Shown here: piece after piece, positions 13,584 through 25,949 of the stretch
How positions within the stretch are numbered: position 1 is the first letter of the stretch
How the letters are laid out: each line of letters opens with the position of its first letter
From: Atherix ibis
Lineage: Eukaryota; Arthropoda; Insecta; Diptera; Athericidae
DNA length: 64,000 nt
Direction of reading: 5' to 3'
Assembly (NCBI GenBank): GCA_958298945.1
Contig: OY282606.1
Span: 40,933,920-40,997,919, forward strand
The notes under the pieces: generated by a model
Database searches by the model: none
The model's input: the letters and a program-made list of their open reading frames with translations, nothing else
Told to the model about the DNA's origin: nothing
Position numbers and translations under genes: made by a program

Positions 13584-15388
13584 CGGCCAGAAAGAGATCC
13601 TGCAATGCCTGCACTGATTGACAGAGTAGAGCCCATCCTTCATACTGGTTCAATCTGTGTGTCTTAACCCGTATCACATCAGCCAGTGTTACGTAATTAA
13701 CTTGGCTCTGAGTTGATCCTGAATTATTTATGGGGCGACCGTACTCACTCGGAGATTTCACACTTTGCAAACTATACTTATTCGGTGCGGGTGCGTCATC
13801 GAAACAGGGAAGAGTACTCTGTGATGGTAGGCTTGGCAATGTCGATACCTTAGCAAAATTATGCGCCAACGAAGCAGCTGTCATCCTTGCTAGCATATTG
13901 AAGTTTTTCTGTTGGATTTGTTTCAGGAAGTCGTTACTATTTGAAAGGGTAGCTGTCGGCGGTGCCGTTGTCATCCCAGACATCATAGCTGAAGCCATCG
14001 TTCCGGACGTTGTAGTTGTTGTTGGCGTTGTTGTTGTCGTTGTTGTTGACGCATACGATTTAGGATGACTTGATTTAATATCCGAATCATTGAAATAGCA
14101 TAATCGGTTACCACCACCCATCGTATCATTCGGCTGATGCCAAACAGCATGGGTAACTGTTGCTGGTCCATTACGACTAACTGTCAATTTCGATTTGAAC
14201 GGACCACATTGACCATATCCATTCACATTCGCATTAGCATTACCATTCCCATCGGCAGGAACATTCCCATTTACTGGCATAGGATTTAATCCACTAATAC
14301 AATTTGACAGTTTTTGATAATGCTGTTGAGGCTCATGTTGAGGTTGATGTTTGTGACGATTATTATTGTGGATCTGATATTGATTTTGGGTCTGTTGATT
14401 ATTATGGTTATTAGACTGTATGTGTATCTGACTATGAAACTGGGCAGTATTCTCTAGTGGAGCACGATGTTGCTGCTGCTGTTGTAATTGCCCATCATGG
14501 TAATAGTAATCTTGTTTTTGTAACTGTGGTTGCTGTTTGCCGTGTGATTCTTGATAATTCGTATTTGTGCATGGATAATTTAATGGTTTCACAAACAATT
14601 CATGATAATTACTATTTTTCTGATAGTTTGACACCGATTTTCTATCGTAAATACTCTGTGTCTGGTACTGCTGCTGGTAGGTATGTTGTAGCTTTAACTG
14701 CTGTTGTTGATGACTAACATCAATCTGGCATTTAGATAAATTGTCGTAATTGCCATTTGAATTTTCATTAACATTTTCATTTATGTTACCATTTGCATTC
14801 GAATTTGCATTTGCATTTCCATTCGAATTTGAATTTGCATTCGTATTTTCATTTTCGTTGAGATATCTATTAGCAGTAGTTATACTAAATGATGGGAAAT
14901 GTTTAGCTCCTTTTAATATTATATCCTGATTAATAGTATCGCCTAAACTAAATTCTTGATTTTCTAAATTATATATATTTTGTTGATTATGTTTCTGTTG
15001 CTGATGGTTTTGCATTTGTTTCTGTTTCTCTTGTTGTTGTTGCTGTTCATTATTATGTTCTTTATATTTAATTTGATGATTAGTATTAGCTTTTTGTTTT
15101 TGTTCAGCTTGTTTATTTTGCTGATGTTGCTGTTCATTATTGTCATTATCTGTTATATATCTTATCGATTGTTGTTGATCATTAAATTTATATTGTAGGT
15201 AAGGCCCCCTCGGCAAAGAATTATATGTATAGGCACCGTAGGTGGGTCGACAATACTCCTTATAACGCTGCTGCTGTTCAGTATTTTTATTATTGTAAAT
15301 TGTCGTAGTTTTGTTATCGACAACCAAGTTGGCCATGCTGGTTCTTGGAAGCGTTGCGGCATTTCGAGATTCTGAATGATAGTACATT
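13584..15388 (-). CDS. 5' coding exon of a Gln/Asn-rich KIND-domain protein (partial gene)
   Basis: A large open exon on the minus strand. Its upstream edge is a textbook acceptor (T-rich tract, CTTCTAG) at 15389, immediately followed by A-ATG, so the likely start is the Met at 15387 (MYYHSESRN); the more upstream in-frame ATG at 15423 is inside the pyrimidine tract. The downstream edge is a GTATGT donor at 13583, giving 601 codons plus one base. The protein is low-complexity: poly-Gln, an Asn-alternating block near residues 176-218, and Thr/Pro runs. Residues 566-601 (VTLADVIRVKTHRL..WALLCQSVQALQDLF) match the opening of KIND domains (kinase non-catalytic C-lobe, found in Spire and in PTPN13/FRMPD2-type FERM-PDZ proteins), which bind protein partners rather than ATP. 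The KIND domain must continue in further exons on the minus side, which I did not find in this window. Exact orthologue unknown. Confidence 0.78.
14737..14862 (-). repeat. Hexanucleotide-type coding repeat (Asn at alternate residues)
   Basis: Within the KIND-protein exon, a roughly 6-nt periodic tract encodes about 40 residues in which almost every second residue is Asn and the others are Ala, Ser, Gly or Glu. It looks like slippage-driven expansion of an AAT/AAC-N-N-N unit. Confidence 0.7.
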
Positions 15389-16749
15389 CTAGAAGAAAAA
15401 AAAATTAAAAAGAAAAAAAACACAAATATTAGTTAATATGCTCACTTAATTTATTAAGTAAAAAATTAAATAAATAAATTTACCATATATAAAAAGTATT
15501 GAGAATTGAATGTTTTTTTAGACCCAATTAAAATGATGAAAATTGTTCATTTTTTTAATAGTCGTTTTTAATTCCTAAATAAATTAATTTTTTTTTCGTG
15601 GGCACATAAATGTACATTTTAAATGGTTGAATGTTTGTAGATATTTTATTCTAAATTCAATATTTCATTAATTTATCATTATAGATATAGAGTAATTTAC
15701 CCTTTTAATATAAACAAAAATTTTATATTGTTATTTGAACATTAAAAATATTTTCTTAATTTATTAAAGATTCATAAAATTTTTATTAACTTGATTAGGT
15801 TATAAAATAGAACCACATTTATAGTTCTATTGTAATAATATTTAACTATAAAATTATATTTAATACATATCTATTAAAAAAAATTTACTACAAATGTATT
15901 TGCACACTTTCAATTTTAACAAATAGACATTTTCGTTAAATAAAATACTCGTATATAAAAAAGTAGTGAAATAAATTGAATATTTTGTATTGAATAGTTG
16001 TGAATATATTGTGATATAGGGAAATTTATGTTTAAAGGAAAAATTCAACCAAAAGAAAACATACATAATGGCTTTATACGTTTATTTTTTAAGTACTTAC
16101 ATACACAACTCAATTTTGGTATAATTTAAAGTCTTTGAAAACTTTTCGACATAGTTCTGTACTTAGCTTAATATATTATTGTATGCCTCCTACTACTCAA
16201 TTGCTCGAATTGTAATTTCCGCTCAATAACGCAGTATTAATACTTAATAAAAATGGGCTGAAAAGGCAAAGTTTCTTGGCTTATATGCTATGCTAATTTA
16301 TTATTTTCAAGTTTAAATCGATTGCCAATTTATTCTTCGGGCTGGTTTTAAGGTCGGCTTTATCTGCACAAGAAACTCACTATAAATCATGAAAAGTCGC
16401 TTCTTAACAGGTACCATAGGTGAATTTAATTAATTCTCAATTCGAAAATGTCTGGTATTGAAAGTGGATAAAATTAATTGTTAATTGTTAAATGGATTTT
16501 TTTCCTGTAAATATATTTTTTTTACTATAAGTCTTGATTCGAATTAGTAAATTATAATATCATCCAGAGCAATATTGTGCAAACATTTTCAGTATTTTTA
16601 TAAAAGATACCAAATTGTGTAATCGATACCTTGAGAAAAAGCATTAATCAATTTATGCTTCGGAGAATAAAAAGCTAAATAAAATTCAATTTTTTATGAA
16701 AATTTGTTTACGCCTGGGCTTTGCATTATATAATATATAGAATATCATT
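15389..16749. other. Putative upstream intron or 5' region of the KIND-protein gene
   Basis: The strong acceptor at 15389-15390 means an exon must lie further upstream on the minus strand. Nothing recognisably coding appears in this AT-rich stretch. Confidence 0.45.
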
Positions 16750-17480
16750 ATTATCATCAACGGCCCAACAACCGGGAATAGAAAGAATTCCATATGTCTC
16801 GGCTTAGCTACGCGGTATTCCAGTTCGATACTCCCAGCATGTTTTTGGCGTCCTGGCTAACGCCATCGCTTTACCAAAATGAGGGTCGAACTGGTCTTTT
16901 GAGACCATAGATAGAGCCACTGTAAACTTTCCTAGCAGTATCTGCGTCATCCATTCGGTTCATGTATCCAGCTGTAACGCTCCAGGATATCGTCCAAGTG
17001 ATCGCCGTAATCCTCCAGGTCCATCTTCATGTAAAGGACCGAAAATTCTTGGAAGGATTCTCTTCTCGAACGGGGACAAACGTTCACAATGATTTTTTGC
17101 TCGATATTGTGGTTGCGGAATTTTCAAGCGAAATAATTAAGACTGGCTGGAGTCTTAACCAACTCTGTTGGTTGCCAGCAGTCCTGCACGGAATTTTTCC
17201 TCGATGTTGTTGCTAGGTGCGACCCTTACCCCAAATAGGAAAATTATTTAATTTTTTTGAGGCCATAATCTCTTATCTGTATACGACTAGTCCTAATAAA
17301 TTTTGCCTTCCACACAACCATGTACTCTGTTTTGCCTTCATTTATGTGTAGCCCGAGATTTTTTTCGTACAGCTTTCTCGGATCGACCCATTATGTCGAT
17401 GTCGTCGTCATATGCTAAAGACTAGGCAGACTTAATTATGATGGTACCCATTATGCTTACCTTGAGTCACGAGTCTTTTT
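16750..17480 (-). pseudogene. LINE RT remnant (copy 1)
   Basis: Minus-strand reading gives AYDDDIDIMGRSEKAV (RT box YADDIDI altered to YDDD) near 17416-17393, then a linker, LLATNRVG, and KRILPRIFGPLHEDGP near 17060-17010, as in LINEs with a FERKILRKIYGP segment. It ends around 16760. Shares ttggcgtcctggc and neighbouring sequence with 20890-21330. Confidence 0.72.
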
Positions 17481-20056
17481 TTTCCAGTGCCAGGTTAAAG
17501 ATAACTCTCGATTTAAAGTTTTTCCTTCGAGTGCGGCACAGACCAGATCTGATGTACTGCTAATTTCTCAGAAGTGAACCTTCTCTGGCATGGGCTAGTA
17601 ATTATTTTGCGTAATTGGAGCTACACTGTCTAGTAAGATATTAGATAATTTCTTATAGATGGTACTCAGCAACGTATTGGAATATAAAATCTTTAAAATG
17701 ACTTTTAGCAGGACTCAATTCTTTCGGGGTAATTTTTTTGACTATTGCATAGATTTCGATCTGTAATTCGGCCATTATTGAAGGGATGTTCATTTTGAAC
17801 TTCGCCAAAAATTCAACATCGTGTTTGGAATTGACGGTAAGGCGCTTTCCTTCGTTATTTTCACAGAAATAAGGGCCAAACTACACACTAGACAGTCACT
17901 TGTTACATATACAATGGCTCCTTTGCAGTAAATTTCGGTTATTGAGAGCCGTATATACTGTAACTATGCTTACTGCCATATCCACGAAGCGAAATATGAG
18001 CCTGTTTGTAGATTTTGTAGGAAGTTTGACGATCAATAATGTAAAATTGCAAGTCTTAAGCTAATTAAATACTATATCTGGTGACAAATGTATGTGACAG
18101 CTATAAATTGGCAGAGTTGTACTTTCCCAGAAATATATTACCTGGTATTGAGTAATATTTTAGCCAAAGACCGACATTTTATTATTGATCATATCATTAT
18201 AGACAATCTGATTTCGTAAATAATCTTTTCATTATTATTAAAAAATTATAAATTTCCGCCTATATAATTCTATTAATATTAAAATTAATAAATCCTGGGC
18301 TTAATTAAAAATTATAATATATTAAAAATACAGAAGCCATGAATATTATTAATATTTTAAATATTATCGATTTTGAAATATTTGTCAGAATTTCATATAA
18401 ATAATGTATGACAGGAAGAAAAATTGATGAGATTCCTTTTATGATGAAAAGAAAAAATCCATTTTATTAGAAATAATTTCCGATAATTTCCTCTCTTCTT
18501 GGAAATATTTTTCGATACTATTCTTGTTAATATTTACTATTTATTGAATGAATTTTCTTTTTCTGGTATCTGTGATTGTTGATTATTCTAAGCTTTGATA
18601 GGCACATTATTGATATTTTTAAATTTTTTCCTTCTAAAGGACTAGTAAAATAAAATCAAAAATATGTAGAAGATGCTTGTACATATTATTATAATAAATA
18701 TGATATTTTAATAGCATCAAAGTAGACAGGGAACAGAAAAGCAGTCGTATTTTTATAAATTTAATCTGAAAAAAATGTTAGCGCCCAAATGGATTAATTT
18801 TTCTTTATGTCGTTCTTTTACATCAAAAAAAGATGAAATTTTTTAAATACAATACAATGGGAACCTGATTAACACTACATTCATACTCGTATATTATACT
18901 ATTTATTATAATAGAATTTTAAGGACTCGGCTACAACTGTATATTTCCATTTGTTGAATTAAATTTCATATGAACGAAAGGAAAGTAGGCATCTTTGTAT
19001 AAGCTGACATTTTAAATACAATTTCATAATTTCCATAATTTCATCTCTCGGTGGAATAAATACGTACAACGATGAAAATTATATATTCCTAAACAACCGA
19101 ATATGAAATTTATTCAGGATATGCTCGTACAAAAAGTAAAACTAAATTGGTTTAGGAAAAACACTTTTATTTTTTCTAATATAGTCTTGCAAATTTTTTT
19201 CCGCTTTATTTTAACGATTTTATTTTCATTTCGCTCAATCGAAATTCACGCAAGATGTGGAAAAAGCTTTAAAAGAATGTTTATTTGACTTACAAATCCT
19301 GTTGTGCTCGTTTATAGTAAGGACATGGTTTTATTTATGTATTTCGTTTGTCAACTAAGTGGCATCACACACGAACCTCTTTATTAACGCACAATTTATT
19401 ATGGCAGCAAATTTAATTGCCAACATAAAAGGTGGTCCCACAAAATCGTATGCCATACTTTATGAATGTCGTATATTAACATTTTGTCATTGGCAGTGTA
19501 AACGTGTACATATTTATCTGAGAAAAGAAACATTTTACCGAGAATGAGACACAAACACTATCATGTGATCCTTTATCCTTTTGGCACATGCAACTTTATC
19601 AAAACATCATGAGAGGTGGTAGTATGTTGATACCGACCGTGAAACAAATTATAGCACTAAAAATATCCAACCATGCGGAGGATGCTACGTATATTAATGA
19701 AACGTTTTGGTATTGTTAGGAATTTAAATGTAATGTCCTTTTTCATGCTGTCAGTGTCAACTAGTCTTCAAGCAAGGAATAATCGTACATTATTGAGAAC
19801 AAGAACTGCAGTCGACAGATGATCTAACAGTATTCAGAGTTGCAAATTTATAATCTCACCTTTAAGATACTTTGAGATTTATGCTTCGACAATATTGTAA
19901 ATTTCAAAGGAGATAAATTTTCTCTAGATCCTTCATTGTTCTAGCAGTAAATAATATTTTAGCACTTAAGTAAATTAAAAAAAATTATGTACGAAATGAA
20001 TGCAATCGTATTTGCAATTGTAATTAATCAAACCAAGTAAAAGGATTAAATTATTT
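17481..20056. other. Intergenic or intronic, mostly AT-rich
   Basis: 17480-18060 is less AT-rich and probably old transposon sequence. A minus frame near 17880 reads GPYFCENNEGKRLTVN, faintly like a Tc1-type block, but without other motifs. The rest is unassigned. Confidence 0.4.
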
Positions 20057-20175
20057 TTTAAACTACTTAAAATTCCTTTGTCTACTGTATTTTATAAGAA
20101 TCTGTACTCTAAATTCAACTCAGAGTACAGATCCTTATAAAATGCAGTAGACAAAGGAATTTTAAGTAGTTTAAA
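20057..20175. repeat. Long hairpin, 54-bp arms, 11-bp loop
   Basis: Arms 20057-20110 and 20122-20175 match with two mismatches; the loop is aaattcaactc. No coding sequence or recognised element covers it. It could be a small foldback element, or a transcribed hairpin if expressed. Confidence 0.92.
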
Positions 20176-20889
20176 TTATATCAGATTTGGTGTAAATAAA
20201 CCTTTTTTGCTAATGTTTACATTCGAAATTCAATGGCATTACACTCCGATATTCATGAATTTCTGAAAATACACTAATTTTAATCAAAATCAGACGTATT
20301 GCGATTGATTTAATAAAATTTATTATTCATTTATTGATTCTTGTTGGGGGAGCTATCGAAAATATATTTTTTACTACAAAAAATTCAGTGGTTATCAAAT
20401 CTACTAAAAACTTCCTTTTATCCTTTACTTGAGATTAAAAAAAGCCAATACCGCTCCATCATTCTGCAGGAAGTAATTTCTTGAATAAGAACTACATTGT
20501 GGATTCTGTCCCTTCTAGGTATGATTCAGGCAACTGCAGGCCATTAAGACGGTGGTAGAAATTGCTATTTGCCACTCAATCAACCCAATATAATTACTTT
20601 TAACAATAGCTATACTGCCCTTAAAGGCATGCGTGTTTCCATTTTAACCTGTACTTAGTCTAATTCGACATAACCTACTTGATGATAGGAGTGCCAAGTT
20701 ACGTTGGGTTTTGAGATATGTGACAATTTTGGACAGCTTCTTTCGTCGGAGAAATTCTTATCGGTTCAGTATTTTCAGTTAATCCAAATATGCGTCGTCT
20801 GCTATCAAAATGGCAAACAACATCTCTAGCCATTTGCAGAGATACTAATTAGGACAGCTGAATCAAAGAATTCGATCTACGCCTGCTAA

Positions 20890-21330
20890 ACCCAAGAAAT
20901 CCAGACATGGAGGCTTGGCACTGCGGTTTTCTTGTTCAACAATCCAAGCATGCATTTGGCGTCCTGGCCAACGCCGTCGCGTTACCGATCTCATCTGGGA
21001 CCATAAATGGGGCCTTAGAAACTTTGTGTTCAGGATCTTCTCAACCCATACGGATTAAGCGTTCAGCTCATCTCAGCCTATTGAGCTTAATTTTAACCAG
21101 AATTAGGCGATCGCGATAGTGCTCTTTTCGAGCAAAATAGTTTAGGCTGACTGAAGAAGGCTCTGTTGGCTGCCAGCACTTGTACGCGGATATCTTTCTC
21201 CATGTTGCAAATATCGCAATTTATCAATTTTTTCGACAGTCTCGAAGCTTTGCAAAACGTCCAATAATTGTTTTGCATTTCGTTCCAGGTCATTCTAGTA
21301 TCTCTCCATCGTCATATGCTCACTGAAATT
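20890..21330 (-). pseudogene. LINE RT remnant (copy 2)
   Basis: The minus strand reads SAYDDG near 21320, then NCDICNMEKDIRVQVLAANRAFFSQPKLF (21260-21140) and, out of frame, a distal segment matching copy 1 at 16840-16960. The central part present in copy 1 between these blocks is partly deleted. Confidence 0.68.
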
Positions 21331-23876
21331 CTGAACTTGCTAAATTTACTGACCAAATAAAAGACCCTTAACTATAGACTGGGGCAAGAGTGGACGATTT
21401 TTTCACACATTCGCCAAACATCAGCAAACCACTATACTTAACAAACACCCCGACATTGTGGGTGAAGAAACTTTTTCTTCTAGAACCAATAACTTCCTCT
21501 TCAATAACTAACCTCATTATTTATTCCATTTCTGTGGTATTCAACTTACTATCGTCCCATTTCCTAAAACGCATGCCACTTGATCTAGCATTTATTTTTG
21601 TATAGGACACCATCCATTGTAGAGCTCATAGATACAACAAATGCTTTCCCAAGTACTCTCTTTAATTTTCTAAAGTAATCTGATAAGCTCCTTAAATTCC
21701 TCCCACTAAGTTACATTCGACCAGTTTCATTAGCTAAGTTATTCGTGACGCAATAAAGTTTTTTATCAACATTTTTCTTAAATTACTTAATAGTTTTTAA
21801 ATTAATACAATCATAGCTCTTATCTAAAGAATTGTAACTTTTAGGTTATGTACTAATAATTTTAAGGACAAATTTTTATGTTATTGTATGGGAAGAGGGG
21901 ATTGGCTTAATATGTGTCATATGTTAAAATTAACATCATAGATATGCTCGTATATGATGTGTCTGCTCTGAAGATAATTTTCATCTGTAATTTGAAAATG
22001 ATGATTAGATGACAAGCTGCGTTAACAAAATTACAACTTTTCGAAGTTGTTTAATAGTATTGGTATGTAGGGGTTGGGGGGGGGGGGGTGATATTTTAAA
22101 CAACAAAACATTAAGAATTAGACGAGCACGAGTATATGAAAATTATAAGCAGTTAGATAATGTTTCCGGTAAAGAACTTTTTTTAAAATTACTATTAGTT
22201 TAATGAAAGTCGAATCGAATGAACGTTAATGCCATAAAATACAACGTAAGTTTCGGTACTTCCGCTTCTGATGGGAAATTCCATAAAGAAAATGAAGGTT
22301 CCGCTCCAACAAAATTCTACTCCTACTAGTAAATTCCAAGTGGTATCCTGATGAGTTATTAACGCAATTTTATATTAATGTTTATTGATGCTTGTTTGTT
22401 TATATATTTTAGTGCCTATAGGCAGAATCGATAAGGGACTGGAATGAGCAGAAATAATATGGCTCGTTCTTTCATTAAATCATAAGGTATTTATAGATGT
22501 TCATGGATATATGATGTTGAGTCGTAATAGTACAAGTCCTATCATAAAGTACATTAGTTTGGGTTTGATAGTATGATTCCTTAAATCCTTAGATAGGTTG
22601 AACAGATTATATTGAGATTTTGTATTGTTATTGTAAGTGCAAACCCAGCCATAGTTATAAATGTAGAATACTATTCTTGCTATTTGTTGTCGAATCATCG
22701 CCTCAGATTGTTGGTCATCTTTATATTATGTATGTATATCGATTCTCAATGAAGTCATTAGTAGCTATTATGCGGTACATTAGTGCAAATATAAAATTTT
22801 ATGTCATTTCAGCTTATCTGGGTGCTATTCTGATTTCATTTTGATTGCACCCGAATAATGAGCGGACAAAATGTGATGCTCGGATAATATTATCATCGGC
22901 CATCGTTACTTCTTTTCATTTCCGATAAAATATCTATAATAACCGCTCCATCCGTACTAATAATAAATAATTTCATTTTGTTGATTTCCTTTCGATAGAT
23001 TTACTTTTAATATCCTATAATGTATGTATCTGTATTTAAATGTGGGTCGTTCGATTTTACTGTGGTAGTAGTAGCGATCTAGCCTATTTTACTCTAATCG
23101 AAAAATAGCATTTTCTAAAGATTTGTTATGATCTTACGGAGGAAAAGGATTGGATTTTTATCCATTCTCTCTAGGTGTTTTGATAACGACCATCTTTTAG
23201 TATCTAAAAAAAGTACTTAGCTTATATAAAGTGGTATTGATGAATGTGTATGAATGCATAAATAAATAGTAGTCAATAATACTAATGAAATATTTTCGTA
23301 TAAGTGTATTTATCTAAAAATATATATCCATAATCTGGTTGTGTTTATTCATGGGAAAAAGCCAGAAATTTACGATTGGATAATTTTAAGTGAAAAAATG
23401 GGTATTTTCTGAAACAGTTAAGTTTACATTGGGGAATAATTTCTTTTCAAATTAAATCTATAGGAATACTTATCCAACAAAAATATTAAAGGATAAAAAT
23501 AAATTTGGTTGTCATTATAATAAGGGTGGTAAGAATTTTTTCAACAATAGCTTTTTTCTTTATAAGAATAAATCTTAGTAAAGGAAAAAATCTATACATG
23601 TGTGTGCGTATGATGGTGTATGAAGGAATCTGCAAATGAATTAAATAAAATCCTCTTAAGGCATTTTAGTATGATTGATGATTTGGGAACGGAAAATTTC
23701 TTATTTTGTATTCAATCCAATTCATCTATTTCATATAGAAATTTTTTTTTCAAATGCACAAATAAATACTGTCTAATTTTTAGAATAAATATTGAATTGT
23801 TGGTTATATACTAACAATTTTATATAAAATAATTAAATTCCTAGCATTATTCTAGGTATTCAACAGTATTTTTATA
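21331..23876. other. Unassigned intergenic sequence
   Basis: No coding signal; contains the G13 run and ordinary AT-rich sequence. Confidence 0.45.
22076..22088 (+). repeat. G13 homopolymer
   Basis: A run of 13 G in a region that is over 70% AT. It can form unusual structure or be an assembly weak spot. No gene is associated. Confidence 0.85.
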
Positions 23877-24174
23877 TACACCCATACGTCGCTTTACGGC
23901 CTAGATACGTTCCACGAAACTTGGCCGCAAAACGAAAAGCCGTATAAGGAATCAATTATTCTAATACAAATTCATACAAATCCAATGGGATCGGTTCCAA
24001 ATTTGTTAAATATGTAACATGGTCTATCATTCAAAATGCATTTTATCTTTTTATTTCATTTAAATCAAAAATACATACATAACAAGTACATACATTTGTA
24101 CATACACGTAAAATAATAACAGACTCCAAAAACCAGCAATAATCTATAAACAAAAATGAAACAACTTCATGGCT

Positions 24175-25842
24175 TTAATCTGAAGACGATGAAGAAATGG
24201 TTAAAAAATTGTCCAACGTTATTTGTCTTGCCTTCTTGTCTATTTTGTTCTTCAGTGATTTATAACAGGTAATGGCCTCAGGATGATGTTTATTCTTTGT
24301 TCGAAATAGGAAAAAGCTTTCGACAAATTTTTTGATTTTAGCGGTTTGGATACAACAGGCTCTAGGCGTTTTCCTTTGGACCTACCACGGTAGCTGTGAG
24401 TAGATGAGCAAAGGAACGCCAAATTTATAACTTTAGTAGATACATAACCTCAAAAGAGTCAGCAACAATACTGAGTTTACTCACACATAAACAATAAAAA
24501 CTGAGTTTTTTCACACATACAAAATACTGACAAATATATGACTCTTCAACATAACCAACGAACCCGCTAAGCCATCTATTGCCAGGTAGGAAACTAAAAT
24601 TCCCTTACAGTTCAGTGGATGCGTAACTCCCAGTTTAATGTCGTTTGTTCGAGGTAGAGTAGATGATAACAGCTGAAACTCTACCGCGGTAGCAAAATTG
24701 GTGCAATGGAAAACGCCTTCTGTCTCTTCATCAAATGCCGGTTCTGCTTGCAACTGAATGAGTTCCTCATATGAAAGGGATTCCCTATCAGCTTCAAGTA
24801 GATTGAAGCACATCACGTTCGTTCAAACCTTCAAAGCTGAGATCATGTGCTAGATCCAAAATGTTCTGCCTAATTTCAGGAAGGAAATTAACTTCTGCAT
24901 CAATACTTTTTACACATTCTGGCCATATTTTTTTTCCGAACATGGTTCATTGTTGTTAATTTTAATTTCCTCCATGATTTACTGATGCTGTCAACAGCAT
25001 CCTTCATGTTATAGTTTTTCCAAAATGTTTTAATTGCAGATTTACCATCGGTTTCCCTTATAAATTGTCGGAAAGTTCGGCGTAGGTAATATGCTTTAAA
25101 AGTGGCTATTGCACCCTGATCCATTGGTTGGATCAGAGCTATTGTATTTTTCATGAAATCTTCAGATTGTAGTTCGGATAAATTAGTAGGATGCCCTGGT
25201 GCATTATCCAAAATTAGCAAAGCCTTGTTGCTTAAGTTATTGTCTCGCAAATATTTTTTCACTTCTATACAAAAGTGATTTTTGAACCAATCCTCAAAAG
25301 TAGCTTTAGTCATCCAAGCTTTCTTGTTGGATCTCCATATGACGGGTAATTGATTTTTATTTAATCCTTTAAGAGGCCTTGGATTTTCGGACAAATATAT
25401 TAAAAGTGGTTTTAGCTTAAAATCACCCGCGGCATTTGCACCAAATAGCAAAGTTAATCGTTCTTTAGACACCTTATAACCAGGCGCAGATTTTTCGGTT
25501 TTTGAAATGTACGTGCGATCGTACATTTCAAAAACCGAAAAATCTCCGCCAAAGCGTTCGCTTCCAATAAAGCCCCGTTTCGTCTACGTTAAACACTTGT
25601 TCAGGTTTATAACCACCTCTTTCAATAATTCCTTTTAAAATGTTGGGATATTATCTAGACGCGGAATCATTGGTGCTAGCTGCTTCACCTTTCATTTTTA
25701 AATTATGCAAATTAAATCTATTTTTAAATTTTTCAAACCATCCTCGGCTTGCTTGGAATGTGACATCTTCAGCAGATTCATCGGTATCTCCATTATTCAA
25801 TATGTAGATATAGCGACATTCGAAAAAAGTTTTTTTTGCCAT
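24175..25842 (-). pseudogene. Tigger-type transposase, fragmented
   Basis: The frame at 25842 starts MAKKTFFECRYIYI and leads into the HTH-CENPB part SRGWFEKFKNRFNLHN..KMKGEAAS; the usual N-terminal psq-type HTH is missing. VFNVDETGLYWKR follows out of frame near 25600, then the DDE domain at 24900-25526 (LTLLFGANAAGDFKLKPLLI, LLILDNAPGHP, LIQPMDQGAIATFKAYYLRRT), which keeps two acidic residues in their motifs. A frameshift in a T8 run near 24928 and others precede the tail (LSYEELIQL.., ending QITLDNFLTISSSSD-stop at 24175). Inactive. Confidence 0.88.
25488..25545. repeat. Perfect 26-bp inverted duplication inside the Tigger transposase
   Basis: Arms 25488-25513 and 25520-25545 are exact reverse complements separated by 6 bp (tgcgat). 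One arm encodes the conserved TYISKTEKS segment; the other is an inverted copy that replaces the normal codons just upstream and introduces a stop. Confidence 0.92.
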
Positions 25843-25949
25843 TATAGCGAAACATTTTAGGCCGTAAATCGAAAATGTGCCTTAATTGAAGAGGGCCTTT
25901 ATAGCAAAATGCCGTATAAAGAGCGGCCGTATAGCGAGGTATGGGTGTA

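Larger units (their letters stand above)
23879..25947 (-). mobile_element. Tigger/pogo-like DNA transposon, defective
   Basis: A 2069-bp element flanked by TA (23877-23878, 25948-25949). Termini cacccatacgtcgctttacg.. and ..cgtatagcgaggtatgggtg are inverted and imperfect, with subterminal copies of the same tacggc motif (GCCGTATA), as in Tigger elements. The minus strand carries a DDE-1 (CENP-B/Jerky-type) transposase. Confidence 0.9.

Noticed and set aside
13730..14068. Plus-strand open frame with Val-rich tail
   Set aside because: It is the complement of the Thr-rich coding tract in the KIND-protein exon.
14980..15198. Leu/Ile-rich plus-strand frame resembling a membrane protein
   Set aside because: It is the complement of Asn/Gln-rich codons of the minus-strand exon.
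15387..15423. Start at the more upstream in-frame Met (MFFFFLIFF) as a signal peptide
   Set aside because: These codons are the reverse complement of a splice-acceptor pyrimidine tract ending CTTCTAG; the exon starts just before the second Met.
17820..17885. Minus frame GPYFCENNEGKRLTVN, like part of a Tc1-type transposase
   Set aside because: No neighbouring catalytic motifs; the resemblance is too short.
22009..22203. Frame through the poly-G tract (Gly-rich peptide)
   Set aside because: Short, no homology, passes through a homopolymer.
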